From the NCBI RefSeq assembly GCF_014652575.1, contig NZ_BMZB01000002.1, positions 186,001 to 250,000 of the forward strand: a stretch of 64,000 bases of DNA, written 5' to 3'. Positions 1 to 7,881 of the stretch are shown here, one piece after another. The DNA is from Asticcacaulis endophyticus (GTDB lineage Bacteria; Pseudomonadota; Alphaproteobacteria; Caulobacterales; Caulobacteraceae). Below the pieces are notes generated by a model. That model had not been told where the DNA came from. It was given only the letters and a program-made list of their open reading frames with translations, and searched no databases. The position numbers and the translations under genes are program-made. Every line of letters starts with the position of its first letter. The first letter of the stretch is position 1.

Positions 1-985
1 TCTGGGTTTCACCGGTCGCCAGATATGTCCAGTTCGACAGCCAGTAGTCGTGGGCGGTGGCCTTAAAGGCTTCGGCATCATCGCCGGGGTTATAGGTCAG
101 GTCGGTGCCGTACAGGATGCGATCCTGATATTTGATAAAGAAATCGCGCACCTTGTCGTAGTCGCGAACTGATTGGTACTGGATCTGGGTCATGCGGGCG
201 GCCAACTCAATATTGGCATTGGGATGGGCGTCCAGGAATTTGGCGGCTTCATCGACGCTCCACTCCAGGCTGGCCACGTGGGCGCCTAATACGCTGAGTT
301 TCGGGTGGGCCTTTACCATCCGGTCGCGCGCGGCCATCAGTTCTTCATAGCGCGGCATCTCAGGGTGCAGATACATGTGGTATTCGGGATGGTTTTTGAA
401 ATATTCCCGGTCGTTATTGGTGGTCATTTCCTCCAGCGGCAGCCAGCAGTTGCGCGGTTCTCCCTGATGGGCAATCAGCGGGATATGCCTGGCCTCCAGA
501 TGGTTCAGGACGGGGTCAAAGCGCTTATCGTCGATAAAGATCAGCTTGCCGTCCACATCACGCTCGACCATGCCGATGTTTTTCCAGACCTTGACCGCCA
601 GAGCGCCCTGCTTGAACTCAGAATCAAGATAGGCCTTGGTGGTGTCGGCCCAGCCGGGCTCGGTAAAGCCCTTCATGGTAAAGGTGGCCGCATAGTGAAA
701 ATGCTTCGGGTCGGCAGTGTGGAACTTATGGGACGCTTCGGCCTGGGAGGCGATGGACGGAAAAGCCGGGTAATCGACATTGATCGACAATATCTCGAAA
801 TTGTCGGCCTTGGCCTGCTCGACAAAGGCCGGGTCGGTGACATTAACATGGACGTGGGCGTCGAATTTGCGCACCTTGGCAAAATCCGCCACCGTATAGG
901 TGGGACCAGCAATCGCACAGCCGGCGATCATGGTGCTTAAGGTGAGGCCCAGCAGGGTCGAAGATACACGGGTTTGAGACACCAT
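1..985 (-). CDS. Amidohydrolase (amidohydrolase_2 type) lipoprotein, 3' end beyond window
   Basis: An open minus-strand frame runs from an ATG at 985 to the window edge (328 codons visible, no stop). The N-terminus is a short hydrophobic signal ending in IAGC, a lipobox, so the product is probably a lipoprotein. The body shows TIM-barrel amidohydrolase landmarks in order: DAHVHV (about residues 43-48, metal-binding HxH), KVWKN (possible bridging lysine), HQGEP, LGAHVAS and, near the edge, YGTDL with the late aspartate. Family members hydrolyse or decarboxylate small cyclic or aromatic substrates; the substrate here cannot be read. It is divergent from the GH36 gene and shares its operator-like intergenic region, so it may belong to the same sugar locus. 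The C-terminus is missing only because the window ends. Confidence 0.82.
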   Translation of the reverse strand, partial: MVSQTRVSSTLLGLTLSTMIAGCAIAGPTYTVADFAKVRKFDAHVHVNVTDPAFVEQAKADNFEILSINVDYPAFPSIASQAEASHKFHTADPKHFHYAATFTMKGFTEPGWADTTKAYLDSEFKQGALAVKVWKNIGMVERDVDGKLIFIDDKRFDPVLNHLEARHIPLIAHQGEPRNCWLPLEEMTTNNDREYFKNHPEYHMYLHPEMPRYEELMAARDRMVKAHPKLSVLGAHVASLEWSVDEAAKFLDAHPNANIELAARMTQIQYQSVRDYDKVRDFFIKYQDRILYGTDLTYNPGDDAEAFKATAHDYWLSNWTYLATGETQ

Positions 986-1010
986 AACAACCGATCCTTG
1001 TTCAAAAGCA

Positions 1011-1040
1011 AACAAAACGAAATATAAAGTTTCGTTATTC
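1011..1040. promoter_or_regulatory. Operator-like inverted repeat between divergent genes
   Basis: ACGAAA (1017-1022), a 7-base spacer and TTTCGT (1030-1035) form a perfect inverted repeat in the AT-rich gap between the amidohydrolase and the GH36 gene. On the minus strand the left part reads as TTTCGTTTTGTTT. Repeated TTTCGTTT words are typical of DeoR-family operators, including AgaR sites of amino-sugar regulons. The same word recurs upstream of kbaZ. No DeoR-type regulator is encoded in the window, so the cognate protein is inferred. Confidence 0.55.
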
Positions 1041-1140
1041 TGTCTTTTTGTTTGCCTTCTTAAAATGATTTATGCAAGACTAAAAATCCACAGCTTTGTG
1101 ACGGCTGATATTTTGACCACTTTGCAGGGAAGGTGACCAG

Positions 1141-3252
1141 ATGATTCCACACGCACATATCCAAAGGCGCAGCTTGCTTAAGCTGATGACGGGTACAATT
1201 GTGGCGTCAGGTCTGGGCCATGCCGGTCTGGCCTTTGGGGCGGACATGGTGGCGGCCAGCGCCGGTGATAAGGTGATGACGCTGGAATTTGATCAGCGCC
1301 TGTTTGGCCGGATCGTGTCGCGCCTGAACGGGCAGGCGGTGGCGTTGAGCGATTTTGCGCCGTCTGAAACCGTCACCCTGAATGTCAGTACTGACCCCAA
1401 GGTACCCGCCACCAAAACCATCGACAGCTTCAGCTTTACCGGCAAATCTCAGGCCGCCGTTCGCGATGTCCACGGTAAGGGCGTTAAACACACCATCTCC
1501 GGCGCATCGGCCGAAGGTGTGGAAAAAACACTCAATATTACTTTCTATGATCGCTATCCCGGTTTTGCGCTGATTAGCGCCACCTATCGCAACCGCACGG
1601 AGGCGCCCCTTGAGATCGCGGGCTGGCGGCTGGGTGGCCATACCCTGAAACCGACCGGGACAGGCTTCTGGTCATGGTCGGGCTCGTCCCATGCCGATCG
1701 CCGCGACTGGGTGCAGCCGGTCGGGCTTGAGTTCAATCAGCCGAATTTCATGGGCATGAATGCGTCAGACTATGGTTCCGGCACGCCGGTGGTCGATGTC
1801 TGGCGCCCGGATGCCGGCATTGCGGTCGGCCATATCGAATTGACGCCCAAGCTGATCTCTCTGCCTTTGCTGGCGACCTCAGCCGGTGCAGCCATTGCGC
1901 TCGATAGCGCCGACGCTCAGATCCTTATGCCAGGCGACAGCTTCACGACGCTGGACGGGTTTGTGACCGTGCACCGCCGCGACTATTACGCCACCCTCGA
2001 TACCTACCGTAAGGTCATGGCTGATCGCGGGCTGGCAGCACCCAAGCCGACCGAGGGTTGCTATGAGGCTATATGGTGCGCGTGGGGTTATGACCGCAAT
2101 TTCACCATTGCGGAGATCGAGGGCACGCTGGCCAAGGTCAAGGATATGGGGCTTAAATGGGCGGTCATAGACGACGGCTGGCAAACCTCAGAGGGCGACT
2201 GGTACATCGACGCCAAGAAGTTCCCGCGCAGCGATGACGACATGCGCGCTCTGGTCAAATCGATCCGGGCGGCGGGCCTGAAGCCCAAACTATGGATCGC
2301 CCCGCTGGCGGTCGATCCGGGCACAGACCTGTTGCGTGACCACACCGACATGCTGTTGCTGGACGCCAATGGCGCGGTGCAGAACGTGACCTGGTGGAAT
2401 GCCTTTTACCTGTGTCCGGCCTATGGCCCGACGCGCGACTATACCCAAAAGCTGGTCCATAAGATCATTGCCGACTGGGGCTATGAGGGCCTTAAGCTGG
2501 ACGGGCAGCACATGAACGGCGTCGCTCCCTGCCATAACCCGGCCCATAACCATAAGCACCCGAACGAGTCGGTTGAGCAAACGCAGGACTTCTGGAAGAT
2601 GGTGTTTGATACGGCCATCGCCGCCAATCCCAACGCCGTGGTCGAGTTCTGCCCGTGCGGCACGTCCTACGCTTTCCACAATCTGCCCTATACCAATCAG
2701 GTGCCGGCGTCCGATCCGCTGACCTCGTGGCAGGTGCGCCTGAAGGGTAAGTCGCTCAAGGCCCTGATGGGGGCGGATGCCGCCTATGCCGGCGATCACG
2801 TCGAATTGAGCGACAAGGGGCGCGATTTCGCCTCATCGGTCGGTATCGGGGCAGTGATTTCGACCAAGTTCACCTGGCCGCATGAGGGCCGCGGCAAGGA
2901 CGCCAACTTCCGGCTGACGGCTGAGCGCGAGACCGAGTGGCGCAAGTGGATCGACATCTATAACGCCCGCATGTTGCCCAAGGGGCAGTACCGCGGCGAG
3001 CTATATGACACCGGCTTTGATAAACCCGAAGCCCACGCCGTTGAAAAAGACGGTAAGCTCTATTACGCCTTCTATGCTGACACTTGGCGCGGGCCGGTTG
3101 AGTTGCGTGGTTTGGGCAAGGGGACGTACCGGGTCCATGATTATGTCAATGACAAAGCCTTGGGCACGGTGACGGCGTCTACCAACCGGATTGAGGTCGC
3201 CTTTCAGCAATCCCTGCTGATCGAAGCCATTCCGGCGGGAGCGAAAGTATGA
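1141..3252 (+). CDS. Tat-exported GH36-type alpha-galactosidase / alpha-N-acetylgalactosaminidase
   Basis: The 703-residue protein starts with a twin-arginine signal (RRSLLK at 9-14, hydrophobic to about 34), so it should act in the periplasm. An N-terminal beta-sandwich region is followed by a TIM barrel of clan GH-D. Visible barrel motifs are WCAWGY (about 312), VIDDGWQ (about 343), KLWIAPL, LKLDGQ with the presumed nucleophile D454, and PASDP with the presumed acid/base D525. A beta-rich C-terminal domain closes it. GH36 enzymes release terminal alpha-galactose or alpha-GalNAc; the downstream amino-sugar genes favour GalNAc or galactosamine, but this is inferred. An SD sequence (GGAAGG) lies about 8 bases before the ATG. 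It overlaps the transporter gene by ATGA. Confidence 0.85.
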   Translation: MIPHAHIQRRSLLKLMTGTIVASGLGHAGLAFGADMVAASAGDKVMTLEFDQRLFGRIVSRLNGQAVALSDFAPSETVTLNVSTDPKVPATKTIDSFSFTGKSQAAVRDVHGKGVKHTISGASAEGVEKTLNITFYDRYPGFALISATYRNRTEAPLEIAGWRLGGHTLKPTGTGFWSWSGSSHADRRDWVQPVGLEFNQPNFMGMNASDYGSGTPVVDVWRPDAGIAVGHIELTPKLISLPLLATSAGAAIALDSADAQILMPGDSFTTLDGFVTVHRRDYYATLDTYRKVMADRGLAAPKPTEGCYEAIWCAWGYDRNFTIAEIEGTLAKVKDMGLKWAVIDDGWQTSEGDWYIDAKKFPRSDDDMRALVKSIRAAGLKPKLWIAPLAVDPGTDLLRDHTDMLLLDANGAVQNVTWWNAFYLCPAYGPTRDYTQKLVHKIIADWGYEGLKLDGQHMNGVAPCHNPAHNHKHPNESVEQTQDFWKMVFDTAIAANPNAVVEFCPCGTSYAFHNLPYTNQVPASDPLTSWQVRLKGKSLKALMGADAAYAGDHVELSDKGRDFASSVGIGAVISTKFTWPHEGRGKDANFRLTAERETEWRKWIDIYNARMLPKGQYRGELYDTGFDKPEAHAVEKDGKLYYAFYADTWRGPVELRGLGKGTYRVHDYVNDKALGTVTASTNRIEVAFQQSLLIEAIPAGAKV

Positions 3253-4148
3253 CTGACGCTGTAATCTCACCGGGAAAGCCCGCCTCAAAACGCTGGCTTT
3301 GGTTTGCGGTCGCCACCGTTGTCCTGTGGGGCGTATGGGGCGCATTTGCCGGTATCTCCGCCCAGCGCGGCTTCCCCGAAACCCTGACCTATTGTGTCTG
3401 GGCCCTGACCATGATTCTGCCAGCAGTCTTCGTCATGGCGCGCACCGGTTGGGCGCTGGACCGTGATCCGCGCTCTATCCTGTATGGCCTGATTATCGGC
3501 CTGTTGGGGGCAGGCGGCCAGATGGTGCTGTTTTACGCGGTCACGACCGGCCCGGCCTATCTGATCTTTCCGGTCATATCCTTATCGCCACTGGTGACCA
3601 TACTGATGTCGCTGGCGTTCCTGAAAGAACGCACGACCTGGGTCGGCTGGCTGGGGGTGGCATTGGCCCTGATTGCCCTGCCGATGTTTGATTTTTCGCC
3701 GGAGCAGGGCTTTGCCTCGCTGCAGGGCGGAAGCTGGTTCCCGCTGGCCCTGATCATCATGGCGTGCTGGGGCGTGCAAGCTTATTTCATGAAGCTGGCC
3801 AATAACCGCATGAGTGCTGAGAGCATCTTTTTTTACATGATGCTGACGGGGCTGATGCTGATCCCGGTGGCGATTGGCATGACGGATTTCAGTAAGCCGA
3901 TCAACTGGGGCTTTGACGGGCCTTATCTGGCGGCAGGGATTCAGCTTCTGAACGCCATAGGTGCGCTCTGTCTGGTGTTTGCGTTTCGTTACGGCAAGGC
4001 GATCGTGGTGTCACCGCTCACCAATGCGGGCGGGCCGCTGGTGACTGCTGTCATTTCTCTGGCGGTGGCCGGCGTTATTCCGGGGCAGCTTAAGATCATC
4101 GGCCTTATTCTGGCGTTCATAGCCTCGGCGCTTTTGGCCTTGGTGTAG
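3249..4148 (+). CDS. DMT-superfamily (EamA-like) inner-membrane permease
   Basis: The 299-residue, strongly hydrophobic protein shows about ten predicted membrane helices in two similar halves, the usual EamA/DMT layout. The signature region of helices three and four is visible around GAGGQMVLFYAV and PVISLSPLVTILMS, followed by FLKERTTWVGWLGV, the conserved loop between the halves. Its ATG overlaps the stop of the GH36 gene (ATGA), so the two are translationally coupled and it probably imports the sugar released by that enzyme. The substrate cannot be read from sequence; DMT proteins also export metabolites. The intergenic region after its stop begins the kbaZ operator zone. Confidence 0.83.
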   Translation: MTDAVISPGKPASKRWLWFAVATVVLWGVWGAFAGISAQRGFPETLTYCVWALTMILPAVFVMARTGWALDRDPRSILYGLIIGLLGAGGQMVLFYAVTTGPAYLIFPVISLSPLVTILMSLAFLKERTTWVGWLGVALALIALPMFDFSPEQGFASLQGGSWFPLALIIMACWGVQAYFMKLANNRMSAESIFFYMMLTGLMLIPVAIGMTDFSKPINWGFDGPYLAAGIQLLNAIGALCLVFAFRYGKAIVVSPLTNAGGPLVTAVISLAVAGVIPGQLKIIGLILAFIASALLALV

Positions 4149-4200
4149 CGCATCCTGCCCTGGATGACTCAGGTGGCCTGTCTTTCGGGATGGGTCGCTT

Positions 4201-4312
4201 TTTTTGTTTCGTATTGTTTCGTTTATTTAGATGAAATCGTAACCATCTGGTTTATATTGCCATTTATCATACAAAATCGAAATTTATTATGTTTCGTTTT
4301 CATTGTTTTCGT
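4201..4312. promoter_or_regulatory. Cluster of TTTCGT operator-like repeats upstream of kbaZ
   Basis: TTTCGT occurs at 4207-4212, 4217-4222, 4292-4297 and 4307-4312, i.e. in two pairs spaced 10 and 15 bases. A further CGAAA (4278-4282) faces TTTCG (4292-4296). The surrounding 110 bases are markedly AT-rich compared with the genes. The arrangement matches the AgaR/DeoR style of repeated TTTCGTTT boxes and shares its core with the inverted repeat at 1017-1035. It probably lets one regulator control both transcription units. An SD (AAGGGAG) precedes the kbaZ ATG. Confidence 0.55.
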
Positions 4313-4374
4313 TGCGTTGTTCCGGGTTCTGCGTTAGGGTGAGTCCGTAATCAAGAGGCATAAGGGAGCTTTCC

Positions 4375-5673
4375 ATGAAAGCCATGCTGGATCTGGTGGC
4401 GCGCCATAAGGCGGGTGCCCCTTACGGCATATATTCGGTCTGTTCGGCCCACCCGCTGGTGATCGAGGCGACCTTTCGGCACGCGCTGAAAACCAAAAGC
4501 GATGTGGTTCTGATCGAAGCGACTTGCAATCAGGTCAATCAGGACGGCGGTTATACCGGCATGACACCGGACGCCTTTCGTGATTTCGTCTTTGCCATTG
4601 CCGAGCGGGCGGGGCTTGAGCGCTCGCGCATCCTGCTGGGCGGCGACCATCTGGGTCCAAACCCGTGGACGAAACTGACCGCCGATGAAGCCATGACCAA
4701 GGCCGAAGTGCTGATTGAGCAATATGTCGCGGCCGGTTTTCGTAAAATCCACGCTGACTGCTCTATGTCGTGCGCTGACGACCCAATGCCTTTGCCCGAA
4801 GACACAATTGCCCACCGGGCCGCGCGCCTGATCGCCATTGCTGAGGCGACCCAAGCCCGCGTCGGCGGTGAGCCGTGCGTCTATGTCATTGGCACCGAAG
4901 TGCCGGTGCCGGGTGGGGCCTCCGAAGACCTGCCAGAGCTTGAGGTCACCACACCTGACGCTGCCTTGGCCACGATTGAGACCCACCGAGCGATCTTTGA
5001 GGAAACCGGTATCAGCGCCGCCTGGCCGCGGGTTGTGGCCGCCGTGGTGCAGCCCGGTGTCGAGTTCGATCACCATAAGGTCATCGACTATGATCGCCCC
5101 AAGGCCGTCAAGCTTAGCCGCGCCATCGAGGCCGTGCCGACCATGGTGTTTGAGGCTCACTCCACCGATTATCAGACCGCTAAAGCGCTGAAGGCACTGG
5201 TTGAGGATCATTTCGCGATCCTGAAAGTCGGTCCCGGCGTGACCTTTGCGCTACGCGAAGCCTTCTGGGCGCTGGATGCCATTGAACGCGAATGGATCGG
5301 TGAGGATGCCGAGTCGCATTTCCGTCAGGTGACGATTGAGCGCATGAAGGCCGAACCCGGCAACTGGGCGAAATATTATCATGCGACGGGGACTGAACTT
5401 CAGTTCGACTTGCAGTATAGTTTGTCGGACCGCATTCGCTATTACTGGCCCGATGCCAAAATCAGCGCGGCGCAGGAAGTGATGTTTGCTAATCTGACCC
5501 GTAATCCGCCGCCTTTGGCGCTGATCAGTCAGTATTTGCCGGAAGCCTATGCGGCGATCCGTAATGATGGTTTGAGTTTTACCCCCGCTAATCTGGTCAT
5601 GGCGCATATTGGTGCGGCCCTTGACGGATATTATGCGGCCTGTACCCCGGTTCCGGAGTTGATTGATGCCTGA
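4375..5673 (+). CDS. kbaZ: D-tagatose-1,6-bisphosphate aldolase subunit KbaZ/GatZ family
   Basis: The 432-residue protein matches the GatZ/KbaZ family along its length. Recognisable segments are GIYSVCSAHP, VLIEATCNQVNQDGGYTGM, ILLGGDHLGPNPW, KIHADCSMSCADD, YVIGTEVPVPGGA and VFEAHSTDYQ. The family has a class-II aldolase-like barrel and supports the catalytic subunit KbaY/GatY in cleaving tagatose-1,6-bisphosphate to glyceraldehyde-3-phosphate and dihydroxyacetone phosphate. No KbaY/GatY gene is in the window. In some reconstructed GalNAc pathways such proteins have been proposed to act as tagatose-6-phosphate kinases; I cannot decide between the roles. It heads a three-gene operon with agaS-like and kinase genes. 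Confidence 0.9.
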   Translation: MKAMLDLVARHKAGAPYGIYSVCSAHPLVIEATFRHALKTKSDVVLIEATCNQVNQDGGYTGMTPDAFRDFVFAIAERAGLERSRILLGGDHLGPNPWTKLTADEAMTKAEVLIEQYVAAGFRKIHADCSMSCADDPMPLPEDTIAHRAARLIAIAEATQARVGGEPCVYVIGTEVPVPGGASEDLPELEVTTPDAALATIETHRAIFEETGISAAWPRVVAAVVQPGVEFDHHKVIDYDRPKAVKLSRAIEAVPTMVFEAHSTDYQTAKALKALVEDHFAILKVGPGVTFALREAFWALDAIEREWIGEDAESHFRQVTIERMKAEPGNWAKYYHATGTELQFDLQYSLSDRIRYYWPDAKISAAQEVMFANLTRNPPPLALISQYLPEAYAAIRNDGLSFTPANLVMAHIGAALDGYYAACTPVPELIDA

Positions 5674-6832
5674 GAATATTACCCGACTGGGGATTAGTGA
5701 GGCCGAACTGGAACGCTTAGGCGGCCTGTGGACGGCGCGTGAAATCGTCCAGCAGCCGCACATGCTGCGTAAGACCCAAACCATTCTGATGGCCCATAAG
5801 GCTCAGATTGAAGCATTTTTAGCGCCGATCCTGTCTAAGCCCGGCGTGCGGGTTATACTGACCGGTGCGGGGACTTCGGCCTTTATCGGCGAGTGTCTGG
5901 CACCCTATCTGGCCGCAAAGCTAAAGGTGCGCGTAGAGGCGATTCCGACCACTGATCTATCGTGCGCACCGCAGCTTTATTTTGGCCCCGATACGCCGAC
6001 ACTTTTGGTGTCGTTTGGCCGATCCGGCAACAGCCCCGAAAGCGTGGCGGCGGTTGAGTTGGCTGACCGCTTCGTCAAGGATCTGCACCATCTGGTTATT
6101 ACCTGCAATGCGGACGGCGCGTTAGCCGGCTACGGGCAGGGCACTAAGGGCCTGACCATTCAGTTGCCCGAAGAGACCCACGACCGCAGTTTTGCCATGA
6201 CGTCGAGTTTCAGTTGCATGACCTATGCGGCTCTGGCCAGCCTGTCGGGCATTGAGGCGATGAATGGCCGGGTAGACGCTATTGCGAGCGCCACGGAGGC
6301 TGTTATTGCCGACTATACCGCCATGATGAAATCGGTCGCGTCCGAAGGCTATGAGCGGATCGTCTATCTGGGCAGCCATATTTTTCAGGGACTGGCGCGC
6401 GAAGCGGGTCTCAAGCTGCTGGAACTGACCAATGGCGGACTGGTGACCATGTTCGATTCACCGCTCGGCTTCCGGCACGGGCCGAAAACCATTGTCAACA
6501 ACAAGACTTTGGTCGTCGTATTTTTCTCCAACAATGCCTATACCCGCGGCTATGATACCGACCTGCTGGATGAGTTGCGCCGGGATAACGACGCCGCCCG
6601 CGTCATTGCCATAACCGCACAGGGCGGGGTCAGCCTTGACGCTGCCGATCAGGTGCGCCTGAAAGGGCTTGAAGGGGCCGACGATGTCGATTTGTTGTTC
6701 CCTTATATTGCCGCCCCGCAGATTTTTGCGTTCTTTGAGGCCCTGCGTCATAATCTGACGCCGGATAAGCCCAACACCTCCGGCACGGTCAACCGGGTGG
6801 TGCAGGGCGTGCGCATTCATGAACTGGGGTAG
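5666..6832 (+). CDS. agaS: SIS-domain sugar isomerase/deaminase, AgaS-like
   Basis: This 388-residue cytoplasmic enzyme has two SIS (sugar isomerase) domains. The first contains LTGAGTSAFIGE and SFGRSGNSPESV, the phosphosugar-binding loops; the second contains YLGSHIFQGLAREAGLK and the conserved FRHGPK. AgaS converts galactosamine-6-phosphate to tagatose-6-phosphate with loss of ammonia. I take the ATG at 5666, which overlaps the kbaZ stop by 8 bases; a TTG one codon upstream is also possible. A GTG three bases after its stop begins the kinase gene. The neighbourhood of KbaZ and a kinase supports AgaS over GlmS- or FrlB-like alternatives. Confidence 0.87.
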   Translation: MPENITRLGISEAELERLGGLWTAREIVQQPHMLRKTQTILMAHKAQIEAFLAPILSKPGVRVILTGAGTSAFIGECLAPYLAAKLKVRVEAIPTTDLSCAPQLYFGPDTPTLLVSFGRSGNSPESVAAVELADRFVKDLHHLVITCNADGALAGYGQGTKGLTIQLPEETHDRSFAMTSSFSCMTYAALASLSGIEAMNGRVDAIASATEAVIADYTAMMKSVASEGYERIVYLGSHIFQGLAREAGLKLLELTNGGLVTMFDSPLGFRHGPKTIVNNKTLVVVFFSNNAYTRGYDTDLLDELRRDNDAARVIAITAQGGVSLDAADQVRLKGLEGADDVDLLFPYIAAPQIFAFFEALRHNLTPDKPNTSGTVNRVVQGVRIHELG

Positions 6833-6835
6833 AGC

Positions 6836-7795
6836 GTGGCCGCATCCTATTTTCTCGGCGTCGATGGCGGCGGCACCAAGACCGAATTTGTCCTGACCGA
6901 TCAGGCGGGCACGGTTCTGGCGACTCATCAGGGCGGCCCCAGCTACTACATCCAGATCGGCTTTGAAGGTCTGCATCATCTGCTGGCCGAAGGCGTGTCT
7001 GCGGTTCTAAAAAAGGTGGGCGCGACGACCGCCGATATCGACTATGCCTTCTTTGGCCTGCCGGCTTATGGCGAGGACTCCTCAGCCCAGACCTTTCTGG
7101 ATGTAATCCCCGAAGCCGTTTTAGGTCACCATCGCTATGCCTGCGGCAACGATATGATCTGCGGCTGGGCCGGGTCTCTGGGGGGGCGTGACGGCATCAA
7201 TATCGTCGCGGGTACCGGCTCGATCGGCTATGGCGAACGCCAAGGCATTGCGGCGCGCGGTGGCGGTTGGGGCGAGGTCTTTTCCGACGAAGGCTCGGCC
7301 CACTGGATCGCCATTCAGGGCCTAAACGTCTTTTCGCGCATGGGCGATGGCCGTCTGCCCAAGGGGCCGCTCTATGAAATTTTCATGACTGAGCTTGACC
7401 TGAAACATGACCTCGATGTGTGTGGCTATGTGTTCGGCCGCGAAGGCCACGGCCCGTCGCGGGACAAGATCGCGGCCCTGTCCAAACTGGTCGCCCGCGC
7501 GTGTGTCCAAGGGGACACCGAGGCTAAGCGCATTTTCGACCGGGCCGGCTATGAACTGGCGCTGATCATCGACGCCATCCGGGTAAGCTTAGGTTTTACG
7601 GGCGAAGAAGAGGTGCCGCTCTCCTATTCCGGCGGGGTGTTCCGCGGTGAGGGCCTGATCCTTGAGCCGCTGAAACGCTATCTTTCGGCCCTTTATCCGC
7701 GCTATAGTCTGGTGACACCGGTCATGTCGCCCAGTCTTGGGGCTGCCCTCTATGCCGCCCGTTTGGCGGGGACACTGGCTAAGGTCTCGCAATAG
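6836..7795 (+). CDS. BadF/BadG-type ATPase, probable N-acetylhexosamine kinase
   Basis: The 319-residue protein is an ASKHA-fold kinase of the BadF/BadG/BcrA/BcrD family that includes N-acetylglucosamine kinases. The N-terminal phosphate-1 loop is GVDGGGTKTEFVLTD (about 8-22); GNDMICGWAGS and INIVAGTGSIGYG form the middle nucleotide-binding region; a GGGWGE loop follows; LSYSGGVFRG supplies the adenosine loop. It begins with GTG three bases after the agaS stop. In context it should phosphorylate GalNAc or galactosamine at C6, feeding AgaS. A deacetylase, needed if the substrate is GalNAc, is not present here. Specificity for GlcNAc cannot be excluded. Confidence 0.83.
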   Translation: MAASYFLGVDGGGTKTEFVLTDQAGTVLATHQGGPSYYIQIGFEGLHHLLAEGVSAVLKKVGATTADIDYAFFGLPAYGEDSSAQTFLDVIPEAVLGHHRYACGNDMICGWAGSLGGRDGINIVAGTGSIGYGERQGIAARGGGWGEVFSDEGSAHWIAIQGLNVFSRMGDGRLPKGPLYEIFMTELDLKHDLDVCGYVFGREGHGPSRDKIAALSKLVARACVQGDTEAKRIFDRAGYELALIIDAIRVSLGFTGEEEVPLSYSGGVFRGEGLILEPLKRYLSALYPRYSLVTPVMSPSLGAALYAARLAGTLAKVSQ

Positions 7796-7826
7796 GCCGA
7801 CGTGGCTTAGTATCATTCACAACTTG

Positions 7827-7843
7827 ACAGGGGTAATGCCTGT
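7827..7843. repeat. Short inverted repeat upstream of the DUF885 gene
   Basis: ACAGG (7827-7831) and CCTGT (7839-7843) surround a 7-base spacer in the 86-base gap after the kinase gene. A TTGACA (7824-7829) overlaps the left arm and could be a -35 box, but no convincing -10 follows. It may be a small operator or chance. Confidence 0.2.
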
Positions 7844-7881
7844 GGCAACGAATGAGGGATACCATTTGCGGGGCCATACAC

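Noticed and set aside
305-940. Plus-strand open frame opposite the left-edge amidohydrolase
   Set aside because: The minus strand has a signal peptide, lipobox and amidohydrolase motifs; the plus frame has none.
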